Source: CAZLAK01 sp964557545 (GTDB lineage: Bacteria > Bacillota > Desulfotomaculia > Desulfotomaculales > Pelotomaculaceae). From it: a DNA stretch of 45,843 bases. This document shows positions 1 through 7,462 of the stretch, piece by piece (within the stretch, counting starts at the first letter, position 1; every line of letters begins with the position of its first letter). The DNA is taken from positions 1-45,843 of the forward strand of contig CAZLAK010000016.1 in the NCBI GenBank assembly GCA_964557545.1, in the 5' to 3' direction. Under the pieces are notes generated by a model, which was not told where the DNA came from, searched no databases, and saw only the letters and a program-made list of their open reading frames with translations. A program made the translations under genes and the position numbers.

Positions 1-48
1 GCGGGTTTTAGGGTTCTTACCCCCCTGAAAATGGGGGGCAACTGATAA

Positions 49-99
49 AGTCAAGTGGGCATGGGCGGCATGGGCGGCATGGGCGGCGGCATGATGTAA
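49..99 (+). pseudogene. groEL: C-terminal Gly-Gly-Met tail of chaperonin GroEL, frame broken upstream
   Basis: The last codons before the TAA at 97-99 read GMGGMGGMGGGMM, the classic flexible tail of bacterial GroEL. Nothing upstream in the window extends it: the same frame has TGA at 43-45 and TAA at 46-48, and the other two forward frames carry no GroEL-like protein. A C6/G6 inverted repeat (20-25 and 33-38) sits in the broken part. Either the body lies outside the window and the first ~50 bases are damaged or chimeric, or this is a remnant copy. A terminator follows at 143, as expected at the end of a groESL operon. The tail is certain; its status is not. Confidence 0.5.
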
Positions 100-142
100 G
101 CCGCTAAAATAAAAAAGCTTAAACCAGACAGCTAAAAAGCGG

Positions 143-190
143 AAGAACCGGAACCTCTTAAATTTGAGGCCGGTTCTTTCTTAGTTTCTT
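143..190 (+). terminator. Rho-independent terminator after the GroEL tail
   Basis: AAGAACCGG (143-151) pairs with CCGGTTCTT (170-178), with an inner CCTC/GAGG pairing, followed by a T-rich run. It lies between the GroEL tail and the end of the minus-strand gene at 202, so it may serve both directions. Confidence 0.8.
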
Positions 191-201
191 TTTAGGCGGG
201 T

Positions 202-600
202 TTAGGGCGGGCTTTCTTCTCTTTCGTATCTTATTTTCCGCCAGTGGTAGAGGTAAAAGGGCAGGGAAACGGCCACCAGAGCCAGGCTGTTGATAAACTG
301 CTTGATCCGGTAGTGGCGCTGGATTGCCGCCTGGCGTTCCGCTTCTTCCATGTACTGTTTCTCGATGTCTTCTGCTCTTACGCCGGGGTCTTTGGCCTGC
401 ATTTCGATGGCCCTGCTTTTGATCTCGGACACCGGCGGGTAGGCGGCGGGGTCGGGGTAGACCAGATCGACAAACCCGGTGATCAGCCGCACAGTGCCAA
501 CAATGAGCATCATCAAAGTGGCAAAACTTACGAGGTAAAGGTAAACCTGCCGGATGTTTAAAGGGCGCTTTTCGCTCGTGATAAATCTCTCCCCTTTCAT
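202..600 (-). CDS. DUF5671-like small membrane protein
   Basis: A 132-residue protein if started at the ATG at 600. It has two hydrophobic segments (about residues 19-47 and 102-117) separated by a charged, probably helical stretch (about 60-100), and a basic C-terminus. The pattern, with an R-x-VYLYLVSF-like start of the first helix and a V-x-PDP motif after it, resembles DUF5671 membrane proteins, whose function is unknown. The ATG at 600 has no ribosome site. A strong one (AAGGGGAG, 596-589) lies inside the frame and points to an ATC codon at 582-580, which would shorten the protein by six residues. The frame stays open upstream to 1155, but that part is antisense to the repair gene and is not expected to be translated. 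Confidence 0.5.
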   Translation of the reverse strand: MKGERFITSEKRPLNIRQVYLYLVSFATLMMLIVGTVRLITGFVDLVYPDPAAYPPVSEIKSRAIEMQAKDPGVRAEDIEKQYMEEAERQAAIQRHYRIKQFINSLALVAVSLPFYLYHWRKIRYEREESPP

Positions 601-615
601 TTTTGTCGTTACTGT

Positions 616-624
616 ATTGTAACA
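616..624 (-). promoter_or_regulatory. Candidate extended -10 promoter for the DUF5671-like gene
   Basis: On the minus strand the bases read TGTTACAAT, an extended -10 (TGn plus TACAAT, 5/6). No good -35 is visible. Transcription would start only about 8-10 bases before the ATG at 600, which favours the downstream start. Confidence 0.35.
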
Positions 625-643
625 CGCCGGTGTAAAATTGGGG

Positions 644-671
644 AGTACAAGCAGTGCAATTAAATTATAAT
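644..671 (+). promoter_or_regulatory. Candidate promoter of the alkylguanine repair gene
   Basis: A perfect TATAAT at 666-671 with a poor -35 (AGTACA, 644-649, 16-base spacer), 43 bases before the GTG start at 715. Confidence 0.4.
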
Positions 672-714
672 AAAAATTAAGGCGGGCAAAACACCAAAGT
701 AAGAGGCGGTCCTC

Positions 715-1263
715 GTGCAGGTTTTTTGCTTTAAAGCCGGCGGCGGCTGGATGGCGGCGGTTTTGGGAGAAAGGGGTCTTTTTGCGCTGGTGCTGCCGCA
801 AGACAGCCCGGCGGGCGCCAAGGGCCGGCTGGCAGCACTTCTGGGCAGGAAAGGCTTGAATTTTGACCCAGCGGCGTTTTTGCCGGCGCAGGATGATATT
901 TGTAGTGAGGCGCGAGCATTGGTCTGGCAGGTCCAGAGGTACTTCACTGGGGAAGAAGTCGTGTTTTCTGTCCGGGTAGACTGGTCCGGCTACACGCCGT
1001 TTCAAAAGATGGTTCTGGAAGAAATACGCGCCATCCCCTACGGCCAGACCCGCACGTACGCCCAGGTGGCAGAAGCGATTGGCGTGCTGCGGGGAGCGCG
1101 GGCAGTCGGGGCGGCCGCGGCTAAAAACCGCACGCCCCTCGTCGTCCCCTGCCACCGCGTGGTGGCAGCCGGCGGGCTGCTGGGCGGGTTTTCCTACGGT
1201 GCTGGCACAAAACTCCGCCTTCTCACCGTTGAGGGGGCGGCTGGGGCTTTATTGGGGAGGTAG
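715..1263 (+). CDS. ogt: Methylated-DNA--[protein]-cysteine S-methyltransferase
   Basis: Suicide repair enzyme that moves the alkyl group from O6-alkylguanine (and O4-alkylthymine) in DNA to its own cysteine. The active-site motif PCHRVV lies at about residues 145-150, with Cys146 as acceptor. Upstream is the DNA-binding helix-turn-helix with the Y-G-x-T-x-T/S-Y motif (YGQTRTY), then the usual LGGFSYG-type loop. At 182 residues it is normal for the Ogt/MGMT family: a poorly conserved N-terminal domain and a conserved catalytic domain. The GTG start is preceded by AGAGGCGG. It is followed after 5 bases by the CDF gene, so the two are probably co-transcribed. The family assignment is secure; the N-terminal domain is divergent. 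Confidence 0.93.
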   Translation: MQVFCFKAGGGWMAAVLGERGLFALVLPQDSPAGAKGRLAALLGRKGLNFDPAAFLPAQDDICSEARALVWQVQRYFTGEEVVFSVRVDWSGYTPFQKMVLEEIRAIPYGQTRTYAQVAEAIGVLRGARAVGAAAAKNRTPLVVPCHRVVAAGGLLGGFSYGAGTKLRLLTVEGAAGALLGR

Positions 1264-1268
1264 AAAAG

Positions 1269-2243
1269 GTGAGCCACGAGACCAGCGAGTCGGCAGTTAA
1301 GGCGGCGCTTTTTGCCAACGGCATGATTGCCGCCATGAAGCTGGTTGGGGCGGTGCTGAGCGGCAGCGCCTCTATGATGGCTGAGTTTAAGCATTCCATA
1401 GGCGACTGGGCAAACAGCTTTTTTCTTTTGGTGGGTCTGCGCCAGGCGCGCCGGCCGGAGGACGAGCGTTATCAGTTCGGTTACGGCAAGAGAGTCTTTT
1501 TCTGGAGCTTTATTGCCAGCCTGGGAATGCTTTTTATCGGCGGGGCGCTCTCCATTTACGGCGGCGTTTTAAAGATACTGCACCCCGAGCCCCTCGAGCA
1601 CACCGGCCTAAACCTGATCATTGTGGGCGCAAGCATCCTCTTTGAGCTGTACTCGTGTTCTATGGCCGTAAAGGCCATTTTGCAGGAAACGGGTGAAGTA
1701 AAGCCGGGTTTGAAAAACTTGTGGAGGGTGGTGCCGGCCTTGGCTAAAACCACGCCGTCTACCCGCTTTATCTTTTTAGAGGACATGGCCGCTCTCTTAG
1801 GCCTTGCCCTGGCCGGGTCGGCCGTTTTGCTGGCGGAGCATACCGGGAATATCGTGTACGACGGCATAGCCTCCATTCTCATCGGCATCCTCCTCCTCTT
1901 CATCGGTTTTGGAACGGCCAAGGAAAACGCGGCCGCCATCTTGGGAGAAGCCGCCGACCCCGCTCTCGTGAGGGAGATAGGCAATTTTGTGATGACTGTG
2001 CCCGGCGTGGTAGACGTGCACAACGTGCGCACGATGTGCGTGGGTCCGAACAGCTACCTTTTGGAGATGGTGGTGGAGGCCGAGGGCTCCACGCAGCTCT
2101 GCGATTCGGACTGCATAGGTTTTGAAGTTAAGAGGCGGGTTATAGAGAAGTTCAAAGAGGTAGCCTATGCCCACATAGCCGTAATTGCCGACGACAAGAA
2201 GCGGCAGTGGCGGCCGGGGGCGGAAAGAGGCCGGCCCGGTTGA
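1269..2243 (+). CDS. Cation diffusion facilitator (CDF) transporter, ZNT9-like clade
   Basis: Membrane antiporter that exports divalent metal ions (Zn2+, Mn2+, Co2+ or Fe2+ in the family) against protons. It is 324 residues with about six transmembrane segments and a C-terminal cytoplasmic domain (about 215-310). The first metal-site motif is HSIGD (His42, Asp46) in TM2. TM5 has no second HxxxD but an L-E-D-M-A-A stretch (Glu171, Asp172), the pattern I associate with the SLC30A9/ZNT9-like branch rather than ZitB or FieF. A long loop after TM4, containing the VKPGLKNLWRVV region, also fits that branch. GTG start, with GGGGAGG at 1254-1260 ending at the ogt stop. Substrate is not predictable from the sequence. 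Confidence 0.85.
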   Translation: MSHETSESAVKAALFANGMIAAMKLVGAVLSGSASMMAEFKHSIGDWANSFFLLVGLRQARRPEDERYQFGYGKRVFFWSFIASLGMLFIGGALSIYGGVLKILHPEPLEHTGLNLIIVGASILFELYSCSMAVKAILQETGEVKPGLKNLWRVVPALAKTTPSTRFIFLEDMAALLGLALAGSAVLLAEHTGNIVYDGIASILIGILLLFIGFGTAKENAAAILGEAADPALVREIGNFVMTVPGVVDVHNVRTMCVGPNSYLLEMVVEAEGSTQLCDSDCIGFEVKRRVIEKFKEVAYAHIAVIADDKKRQWRPGAERGRPG

Positions 2244-2268
2244 CTTTTAGCTGCCTGTGATATAAAAT
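2240..2268 (+). promoter_or_regulatory. Sigma-A promoter of tRNA-Thr
   Basis: TTGACT (2240-2245), a 17-base spacer and TAAAAT (2263-2268), each hexamer 5/6 to consensus. It overlaps the stop codon of the CDF gene (TGA 2241-2243). Predicted start about 2275, giving a short 5' leader before the tRNA at 2293. Confidence 0.8.
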
Positions 2269-2292
2269 GGCACTGTGCGGTTAAAAACAGTT

Positions 2293-2367
2293 GCCGGTGT
2301 AGCTCAGGGGCAGAGCAGCTCACTCGTAATGAGCAGGTCGTCGGTTCGAATCCGACCACCGGCTCCA
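2293..2367 (+). tRNA. tRNA-Thr (anticodon CGT)
   Basis: Full cloverleaf: acceptor GCCGGTG (2293-2299) with CACCGGC (2357-2363), anticodon stem GCTCA/TGAGC (2318-2322/2330-2334) with loop CTCGTAA and anticodon CGT at 2325-2327, and a T-arm loop TTCGAAT. The CCA end is encoded (2365-2367). It reads ACG codons. The gene stands alone with its own promoter and terminator. Confidence 0.95.
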
Positions 2368-2376
2368 GAAAAAAGA

Positions 2377-2409
2377 ACTCCGGGAAGAAACCGGGGGTTT
2401 TTATTTTTT
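2377..2409 (+). terminator. Terminator after tRNA-Thr
   Basis: A hairpin ACTCCGG / CCGGGGGT with one G-U pair and a 7-base loop, followed by a T-rich run (2398-2409). Confidence 0.75.
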
Positions 2410-2481
2410 AAAGAAATAATAAAATTTGCTGTTTATAAAGTTTAAAAAATGCCGAATTAAAAATCGAAGGGGGGTCTAAGG

Positions 2482-3576
2482 GTGAAAGTTCTGGGCTCTT
2501 CGGTATATATGCAGGCTTCCAGCTCTAGGACTGTGTATTTTTTTAAGGAGGAATCCGCGGCAGTCAGGGGAGCCGGCGGTCGGCAGCAAGAGGAGCGGGA
2601 ATTGTTTCGGGGCGGGGTGCAAGCGCCCAAAGAAACGAATGTATTGAGGGAAACGCCCCGCGTCTCTGTAACGTCATCAACCTCAGGCGGGACAGCCGCC
2701 GGCCGCGAAGTATTAGGCAAACCAGAGCCGCTGGCATTTGAACTCAGTGAAGAGGATAAGCAAAAAATCCTTTTAATTGAGAAAATGCTGGAGGTGCTGA
2801 CGGGAAAAAAGTTAAAAATCCGCGTTTTGGAAAAAATAGAGATTGGCTCTGCCGCCGGTGAGGGGACGCTTTTGGCGCAGCAGGGAGCGGAGGCCCGCGG
2901 CGCAAGGAGCGGGCCGGCTTTCCGCCTTGCTTACGGCTTTGCAGAGTATTATTACGAGCACGAGGAAATGGGTTTTGAGGCGCGGGGCACTTTGAAGACA
3001 GCGGAAGGGGAAGTGTCTTTTGCTGTGCGCTTAAGGCTGGACAGGGAGTTTTCCGTGCTGTGCAGGGCAGCGGCAGTTGTTGGCCAGGCTGCCGACCCGC
3101 TGGTCGTAAATTTTAAAGGCGGCTTTCCCGGATTTACGGCGCAAAAAATACCTTTTGATTTAAACGGGGACGGAAAGTGCGAGTTAATCCCCTTCCCCGG
3201 CGGCGGAAGCGGATTTCTGGTCTATGATAAAAACGGCAACGGACAAGCCGACGGCGGAGGCGAGCTATTTGGCCCCTCCACAGGAGACGGCTTTGCGGAA
3301 CTGACCTGCTTGGATGCCGACGGCAACGGGTGGATCGATGAGAATGACCCGCTGTACGGTGCTTTGCGCGTGTGGACAAAAGGCGGGGAGGGCAAAGACA
3401 TCCTGCTTTCCTTAAATCAGCTGGGCATAGGGGCCGTTTATACCGGCGGCGCGGCTGTTTTGTTTGAGTTAAAAGACAGCGGCGGCGAGGATTTGGGGCG
3501 CATTGTCAAGACGGGCTTTTTTGTGCGCAATGACGGCACGGCGGGGACACTGCAGCAGGTTGACTTCTATGTTTGA
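2482..3576 (+). CDS. Protein with FrpC/RTX-like calcium-binding loop domain
   Basis: 364 residues, function unknown. The N-terminal ~90 residues are low-complexity (Ser, Thr, Gly, charged). A middle region (about 90-210) has a helical SEEDKQKILLIEKMLEVLTG stretch then beta-rich sequence. The C-terminal part carries three Asp/Asn-rich loops at about residues 226, 249 and 278 (DLNGDGK, DKNGNGQ, DADGNG) with GGELFG and ALRVW motifs between and after them. That order recalls the calcium-binding block of FrpC-type RTX proteins, where such loops bind Ca2+. No signal peptide or membrane anchor is visible, so it looks cytoplasmic or non-classically exported. GTG start with AAGGGGGG upstream. The resemblance is by motif only. 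Confidence 0.6.
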   Translation: MKVLGSSVYMQASSSRTVYFFKEESAAVRGAGGRQQEERELFRGGVQAPKETNVLRETPRVSVTSSTSGGTAAGREVLGKPEPLAFELSEEDKQKILLIEKMLEVLTGKKLKIRVLEKIEIGSAAGEGTLLAQQGAEARGARSGPAFRLAYGFAEYYYEHEEMGFEARGTLKTAEGEVSFAVRLRLDREFSVLCRAAAVVGQAADPLVVNFKGGFPGFTAQKIPFDLNGDGKCELIPFPGGGSGFLVYDKNGNGQADGGGELFGPSTGDGFAELTCLDADGNGWIDENDPLYGALRVWTKGGEGKDILLSLNQLGIGAVYTGGAAVLFELKDSGGEDLGRIVKTGFFVRNDGTAGTLQQVDFYV

Positions 3577-3601
3577 TTTTATAGTTACGTGCCTGAATGT
3601 A

Positions 3602-3610
3602 TGGTAAAAT
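3602..3610 (+). promoter_or_regulatory. Candidate extended -10 promoter for the DUF6485 gene
   Basis: TGGTAAAAT (TGn plus TAAAAT, 5/6) at 3602-3610, 36 bases before the GTG at 3646; no clear -35. Confidence 0.4.
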
Positions 3611-3645
3611 AAGTTTAGATGCAATTTTTAAGGAGGAGACGGCCG

Positions 3646-3840
3646 GTGAGCTGCCATAAAGAGGCCAACTTAAAAAAGTGCACGTGCACTTATGAGCCCT
3701 GCTCGAAAAAAGGAGTGTGCTGTGAGTGCGTCGAGTACCACCGCCGGCGGGGCGAGGTGCCGGGGTGCTTTTTCCCGCCGGAGGTAGAGCGCACTTACGA
3801 CAGGTCGCTGGCCAGGCTGGCTGCCTGTTACAAAAAGTAA
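3646..3840 (+). CDS. Small cysteine-rich protein, DUF6485 family
   Basis: 64 residues with seven or more cysteines in a CTCTYEPC ... CCECVEYH ... PGCFFP arrangement, ending in a T/YDRS motif. This matches my memory of DUF6485, a short family common in anaerobic Clostridia. The cysteine and histidine spacing suggests a structural metal (Zn or Fe), but no function is known. The frame is open from an ATG at 3619, but that start would place the ribosome site AAGGAGG (3629-3636) inside the gene; GTG 3646 is 9 bases after it and is chosen. It abuts the next gene with no gap: its TAA is followed directly by the GTG of the RNase H gene, so the two are translationally coupled. Confidence 0.7.
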   Translation: MSCHKEANLKKCTCTYEPCSKKGVCCECVEYHRRRGEVPGCFFPPEVERTYDRSLARLAACYKK

Positions 3841-4275
3841 GTGAAACTCATAGTTAACATAGACGGCGGAAGCCGCGGCAACCCCGGCCCTTCGGCGGCA
3901 GCCGTAGTGATCAGCGACGAGAGCGGCCGGGTGCTGGCCACTAAGAGCAAGTACTTGGGCGACAGCCTGACAAATAACATCGCCGAGTGGAGCGCGTTAG
4001 AAGGAGCGGTAACTACCCTTTTGCATTTGTGCCGGCGCTTGGGGCAGGTGGAGGCGGAGGTCCGCTCGGACAGCGAGCTTTTAGTGCGCCAGTTTAACGG
4101 CCAGTGGAAAATCAAAAACCCCTCGCTGGCCGGAATTGCCGGCCGTGTGCGCCGGCTTCTTGCCCAGGACAAAAACTTAAAAGTTACAGTTGTGCACGTC
4201 CCGCGTGAGGAAAATGCACTGGCCGATGCTGCCGTTAACCGGGAGCTAGACAGCCGTCTTAAGAGGCAGCAGTAA
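3841..4275 (+). CDS. Ribonuclease HI-like protein
   Basis: Cleaves the RNA strand of RNA-DNA hybrids, or a related nucleic-acid substrate. 144 residues, the size of a single RNase H domain. All four catalytic acids can be placed: Asp8 in NIDGGSRGNPGP, Glu49 in NNIAEWSALEGA, Asp77 in VRSDSELLV and Asp129 in ENALADAAVN. The basic handle of E. coli RNase HI is lacking, as in archaeal/Bacillus YpdQ-type relatives, so it belongs to the ribonuclease-H-like (reverse-transcriptase-like) group rather than strict RnhA. The GTG start follows the preceding stop directly, indicating coupling to the DUF6485 gene. Confidence 0.88.
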   Translation: MKLIVNIDGGSRGNPGPSAAAVVISDESGRVLATKSKYLGDSLTNNIAEWSALEGAVTTLLHLCRRLGQVEAEVRSDSELLVRQFNGQWKIKNPSLAGIAGRVRRLLAQDKNLKVTVVHVPREENALADAAVNRELDSRLKRQQ

Positions 4276-4368
4276 TAGCCAGAATATAAAAAGATAGTTG
4301 TTTTGTTTAAAAGACGGCCGGGGAAGAATAAAAGCGGTATAAATAAGCCAAAGGGGGAGGTGGGGACA

Positions 4369-4770
4369 GTGGAGATCCTTAAAAAGGTCAGCGAAGGGGC
4401 CAGAACCATTACCGAGAGCGCCAAGACAATCGGCAAAAAATCCAGCGACCTGGTGGAAACGGCCAAGTTGAAACTTGAGATTTCCCGCCTGGAAAAGGAA
4501 GTGGAAAACAACCTCGCTGCTTTGGGCAAGTGCGTTTACTTGCAGCACAAGGGAGAAAGCGGCATGGAAGGCGAAATCGAAAGGCTAATAAAGAGCACCG
4601 GGGAGCTAGAGGGCGAGATCAAAAACCTCGAGGAACAGGTGGCAAGGCTTAATCCCAAGCCGCCTGTCTGCCCGGCCTGCCAGACGGAGCTGCCGTTTGG
4701 GGCCAAGTTCTGCTTTAACTGCGGCGAAAAAATTGTCAAAGAAGAAGAACAACAACAGCAGCCGCAATAA
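4369..4770 (+). CDS. Coiled-coil protein with C-terminal zinc ribbon
   Basis: 133 residues if started at GTG 4369, 8 bases after AAGGGGGAGG (4351-4360). Earlier in-frame TTG (4303) and GTG (4360) codons lack such support. Residues ~1-95 form heptad-rich helices (ETAKLKLEISRLEKEVENN and a second stretch ending at the zinc ribbon). The C-terminus is a CPAC-x10-CFNC zinc ribbon, followed by a Glu/Gln tail. Such zinc-ribbon/coiled-coil proteins are widespread in Firmicutes with no assigned job; a membrane or nucleic-acid scaffold role is possible but unproven. A terminator directly after it closes the transcription unit. Confidence 0.7.
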   Translation: MEILKKVSEGARTITESAKTIGKKSSDLVETAKLKLEISRLEKEVENNLAALGKCVYLQHKGESGMEGEIERLIKSTGELEGEIKNLEEQVARLNPKPPVCPACQTELPFGAKFCFNCGEKIVKEEEQQQQPQ

Positions 4771-4773
4771 CTA

Positions 4774-4797
4774 CCCCCCCGAAAGGGGGTTTTTTTA
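4774..4797 (+). terminator. Rho-independent terminator
   Basis: A C5-GAAA-G5 hairpin (4776-4780 with 4785-4789) followed by seven T residues, directly downstream of the zinc-ribbon gene. Confidence 0.9.
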
Positions 4798-4875
4798 TTG
4801 TGCGGGGAGGACTTTGGCCTTTTTTTGTAGAAAAACTGACAAAAACAATGTTTTTACGGTTGCAAAGGTAGGGGG

Positions 4876-7449
4876 TTGAACGGTAAGTTGGGGAAGTCGA
4901 AGAAAAAGAAAAAGGTAGCAGAAAAACCGGCAGAAAAACCGGTGACAAAGACCGGAAAAGCAGCTTTACCCGGCACAGCGGTTAAAAAGAGCTCAGCGGC
5001 CGGCCGCGTGCCCGCCCTGGCAAAAGGTGCGGCGTCTGCCGGCGTTAAAAGTTCTGTACAGGCTGCAGCGGCTAAAGAATTTAACTTCGTGCATGCGGCG
5101 GCTTATTACGGGCTGGCGGCGCTCCTCTTTTTGCCGCCCTATTTCCGGGGGCTATTCTTTGCCCCAGAGCAGGAGCGGGCCTTAATAGCGGCTGCTTTTA
5201 TTTTCGGCCTGGCCTGGCTCTGGAAGTGGAGCAGGCGCGACCACGATTTTGTTTCCCACCCGCTCGATTATTTTGTGCTGGCCTTTCCAGCCGTGTACGC
5301 CGTTGCCGCCCTGGGGGCGGCCAATTACGGCCTGGCGGTTGACGAGGTGGTCAAGACCCTCCTGTACTTTTTAGTTTACTGGCTGGCCGCCCGCCTGGTG
5401 CTCAGCGATGCAGACGTGGACAGCCTCTTGCGGGTCATATATTTAAGCGCCGTTGGGGTTTCCCTGGCCGGGCTGGCCACGGCCACCGGCGTCATCCACA
5501 TAAAAGACGGCTTTTTGGGCGGGCGCATTTACTCCACCTTCCAGTACCCCAACGCCCTGGCCAGTTACCTGGCGGCGGTATTGTTCATGGGCTTTTACTT
5601 TTGGTTTTCTTCTTTTCTGCCGGAAGGCGTTTTGGGCGGCGGCCAGTCGCACAAGACGGCTAAGACAGGAGGCAAGACAGCGTTTGAAAGGGCACTTTCT
5701 CAGTTTGTGTCTGGGTCGCTGGCCGGTTACCTCTACGCCGCCGGCAACGCCTTGATCTTAATGGTCTTTTTCGGGACCAAGTCGCAAGGCGGCTTTTTGG
5801 TATTTGTTGTAGCTGCCGTTCTCTTCCTGGCCGGTGCTGGCCGGGACGCGAGACTTTGGGTGTTTTTGCACGCCGTTCTGACGGCTGCTGTAGCCCTGTT
5901 TTGCGTCCTGCGCTTTTTGGCGGCCGTGGAAGCGGGCAATCCGGATCTCGCTTGGCTTTGGGTGTTTGCCGGTCTTTTGGCGGCTTTGGCCCTGCAGGCT
6001 GTGTTTAGCTTCGGATTTAAAAAGGGCATGGCGGACTGGGTTTTGACCCGCCGCAAAGTCCTTTTGGCGGCGGCCGCGGCCGCACTGGTTTTAATGCTGG
6101 TTTTGGCCGGTTATTACATTGCCGGTCACGGGGAAGCGTTAAAAGAGCTGGCGGAAGAGATCCGCTTAAGAAACGCGGCCGAGCGTATGTATTTCTTTAA
6201 GGACGCTATGAAGATGTTTTTAGCCCGCCCCATCTTGGGTTGGGGCGGCGGCGGCTGGCAGGAAGCCTACCGCGGCTTTCAGAGCTACCTTTACCATTCC
6301 AATCAGGTGCACGGCCATTACTTCCAGGTGATGGTTGAAACGGGGATTGCCGGGATAGCGGTTATGGCCGGCATGTGGGTGTGCTTTTTGGCGGTTGCTC
6401 ACCGCCTCTACCACGGAACGGTCAGTGCTGCTGCCCGAAGGAGGGTGCTTGCTGTCACGGTGGCATCTGCCGTGCTGGGCTTGCACGCCGTGATCGACTT
6501 TGACCTCTCGCTTTCGGCCATTGCCCTGGTGCTGTGGACTATGTTCGGCCTGGCGAGGGGAATGCAGGCCTATACAGGAGGAGCAGGAGTTAAAAAAGAA
6601 AGGAAACCTAAAAGGTATGTGCCTCCCAATAACGCCGTTCTGGTCTGTGCCTGGGCGGCAGCGGCTGCCGTGATTACTTTAACCGGCTGCCTGGTTTACG
6701 CCGGCAGCTGTGCCCGGGAGGCGTCTGCCTGCGTGCAAAAGCAGGACCTTAACGGGGCGGTGGGACAGTTAAAGGCGGCGTCTACCTACAACCCGCTCAA
6801 CCCTGATTACCGTATGAACCTGGCGCGCCTTCTGGCAAACCAGGGAAGGTACGAAGAAGCGCTGGCCGAGGCCAAAAGGGCGCTGGACTTGGGCAAGTAC
6901 AGCGCGCCCCGCTACGCCCTTTTAGCTGAAATTTACTACGACGGGCTAAAGGACAGAGAGCGGGCAGTTGAGGCGGCTGAAAAGGCTCTGTCTCTTGCCC
7001 CTTTTCAAATAGAGTGGTATGAGTTTTTGGCCCGCATTGCCTTCTTGGCCGGCTATAGCGAACTGGCGGCCGGTGAGAGGGAGAAGGCCGGGACATACCT
7101 GGCGCTGTCGGCCGGCGTGCCCGGACGCATCGAGGAAAAAATGGCCTCAATTGGGCCGGTGGAAAAGAGGCTTTGGGTAGTGGCTCCCCTCCTAGAGCCC
7201 ACCCCGGCGGTCAGGCTCAACGCCGGCGCTTCCCAGTACTTGTTGGGGTACACGGCTGAAGCCGAGGGCAACCTGAAGGCTGCTTTAACCGGCGAAAATA
7301 CCGGCGGGGAGGCCGCCTTGTGGCTGGCTGTTTTGTACGCTAAGGGAGGCCGCAGCGCGGAGAGCGAAGAGATGCTGGCCCGGGCGAAAGAGGCTGTTCC
7401 CAGCCTGGCGCAAGGTTTTGCGAATCTTTTAGCACTAGAGCAGTTGTAG
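4876..7449 (+). CDS. O-antigen ligase/polymerase-like (Wzy/WaaL) membrane protein fused to TPR repeats
   Basis: 857 residues. Residues 1-70 are a Lys/Ala/Pro-rich cytosolic tail. From about 73 to 590 there are ten or more hydrophobic segments, with the Wzy_C signature ILGWGGGGWQEAY and HSNQVHGHYFQVMVETGI at about 450-490, where family members carry the catalytic His and Arg on an extracytoplasmic loop. After a last transmembrane helix (about 590-612) come TPR-like helical repeats to the end (NPDYRMNLARLLANQGRYEEA and following). The family joins or polymerises lipid-linked glycans outside the membrane. TTG start at 4876 after GTAGGGGG. The next two genes are glycan assembly enzymes, so this probably makes a surface polysaccharide or glycosylates a protein. 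Polymerase, ligase or O-oligosaccharyltransferase cannot be told apart here. Confidence 0.85.
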   Translation: MNGKLGKSKKKKKVAEKPAEKPVTKTGKAALPGTAVKKSSAAGRVPALAKGAASAGVKSSVQAAAAKEFNFVHAAAYYGLAALLFLPPYFRGLFFAPEQERALIAAAFIFGLAWLWKWSRRDHDFVSHPLDYFVLAFPAVYAVAALGAANYGLAVDEVVKTLLYFLVYWLAARLVLSDADVDSLLRVIYLSAVGVSLAGLATATGVIHIKDGFLGGRIYSTFQYPNALASYLAAVLFMGFYFWFSSFLPEGVLGGGQSHKTAKTGGKTAFERALSQFVSGSLAGYLYAAGNALILMVFFGTKSQGGFLVFVVAAVLFLAGAGRDARLWVFLHAVLTAAVALFCVLRFLAAVEAGNPDLAWLWVFAGLLAALALQAVFSFGFKKGMADWVLTRRKVLLAAAAAALVLMLVLAGYYIAGHGEALKELAEEIRLRNAAERMYFFKDAMKMFLARPILGWGGGGWQEAYRGFQSYLYHSNQVHGHYFQVMVETGIAGIAVMAGMWVCFLAVAHRLYHGTVSAAARRRVLAVTVASAVLGLHAVIDFDLSLSAIALVLWTMFGLARGMQAYTGGAGVKKERKPKRYVPPNNAVLVCAWAAAAAVITLTGCLVYAGSCAREASACVQKQDLNGAVGQLKAASTYNPLNPDYRMNLARLLANQGRYEEALAEAKRALDLGKYSAPRYALLAEIYYDGLKDRERAVEAAEKALSLAPFQIEWYEFLARIAFLAGYSELAAGEREKAGTYLALSAGVPGRIEEKMASIGPVEKRLWVVAPLLEPTPAVRLNAGASQYLLGYTAEAEGNLKAALTGENTGGEAALWLAVLYAKGGRSAESEEMLARAKEAVPSLAQGFANLLALEQL

Positions 7450-7462
7450 GGGGGACGGCATA

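Noticed and set aside
61..96. Short tandem repeat resembling a CRISPR or minisatellite
   Set aside because: It is the Gly-Gly-Met codon repeat of the GroEL tail. No CRISPR-like repeat-spacer pattern was seen anywhere in the window.
601..1155. Upstream extension of the minus-strand frame to 317 residues
   Set aside because: It is antisense to the well-supported alkylguanine repair gene and has no ribosome site; only the 3' part looks like protein.
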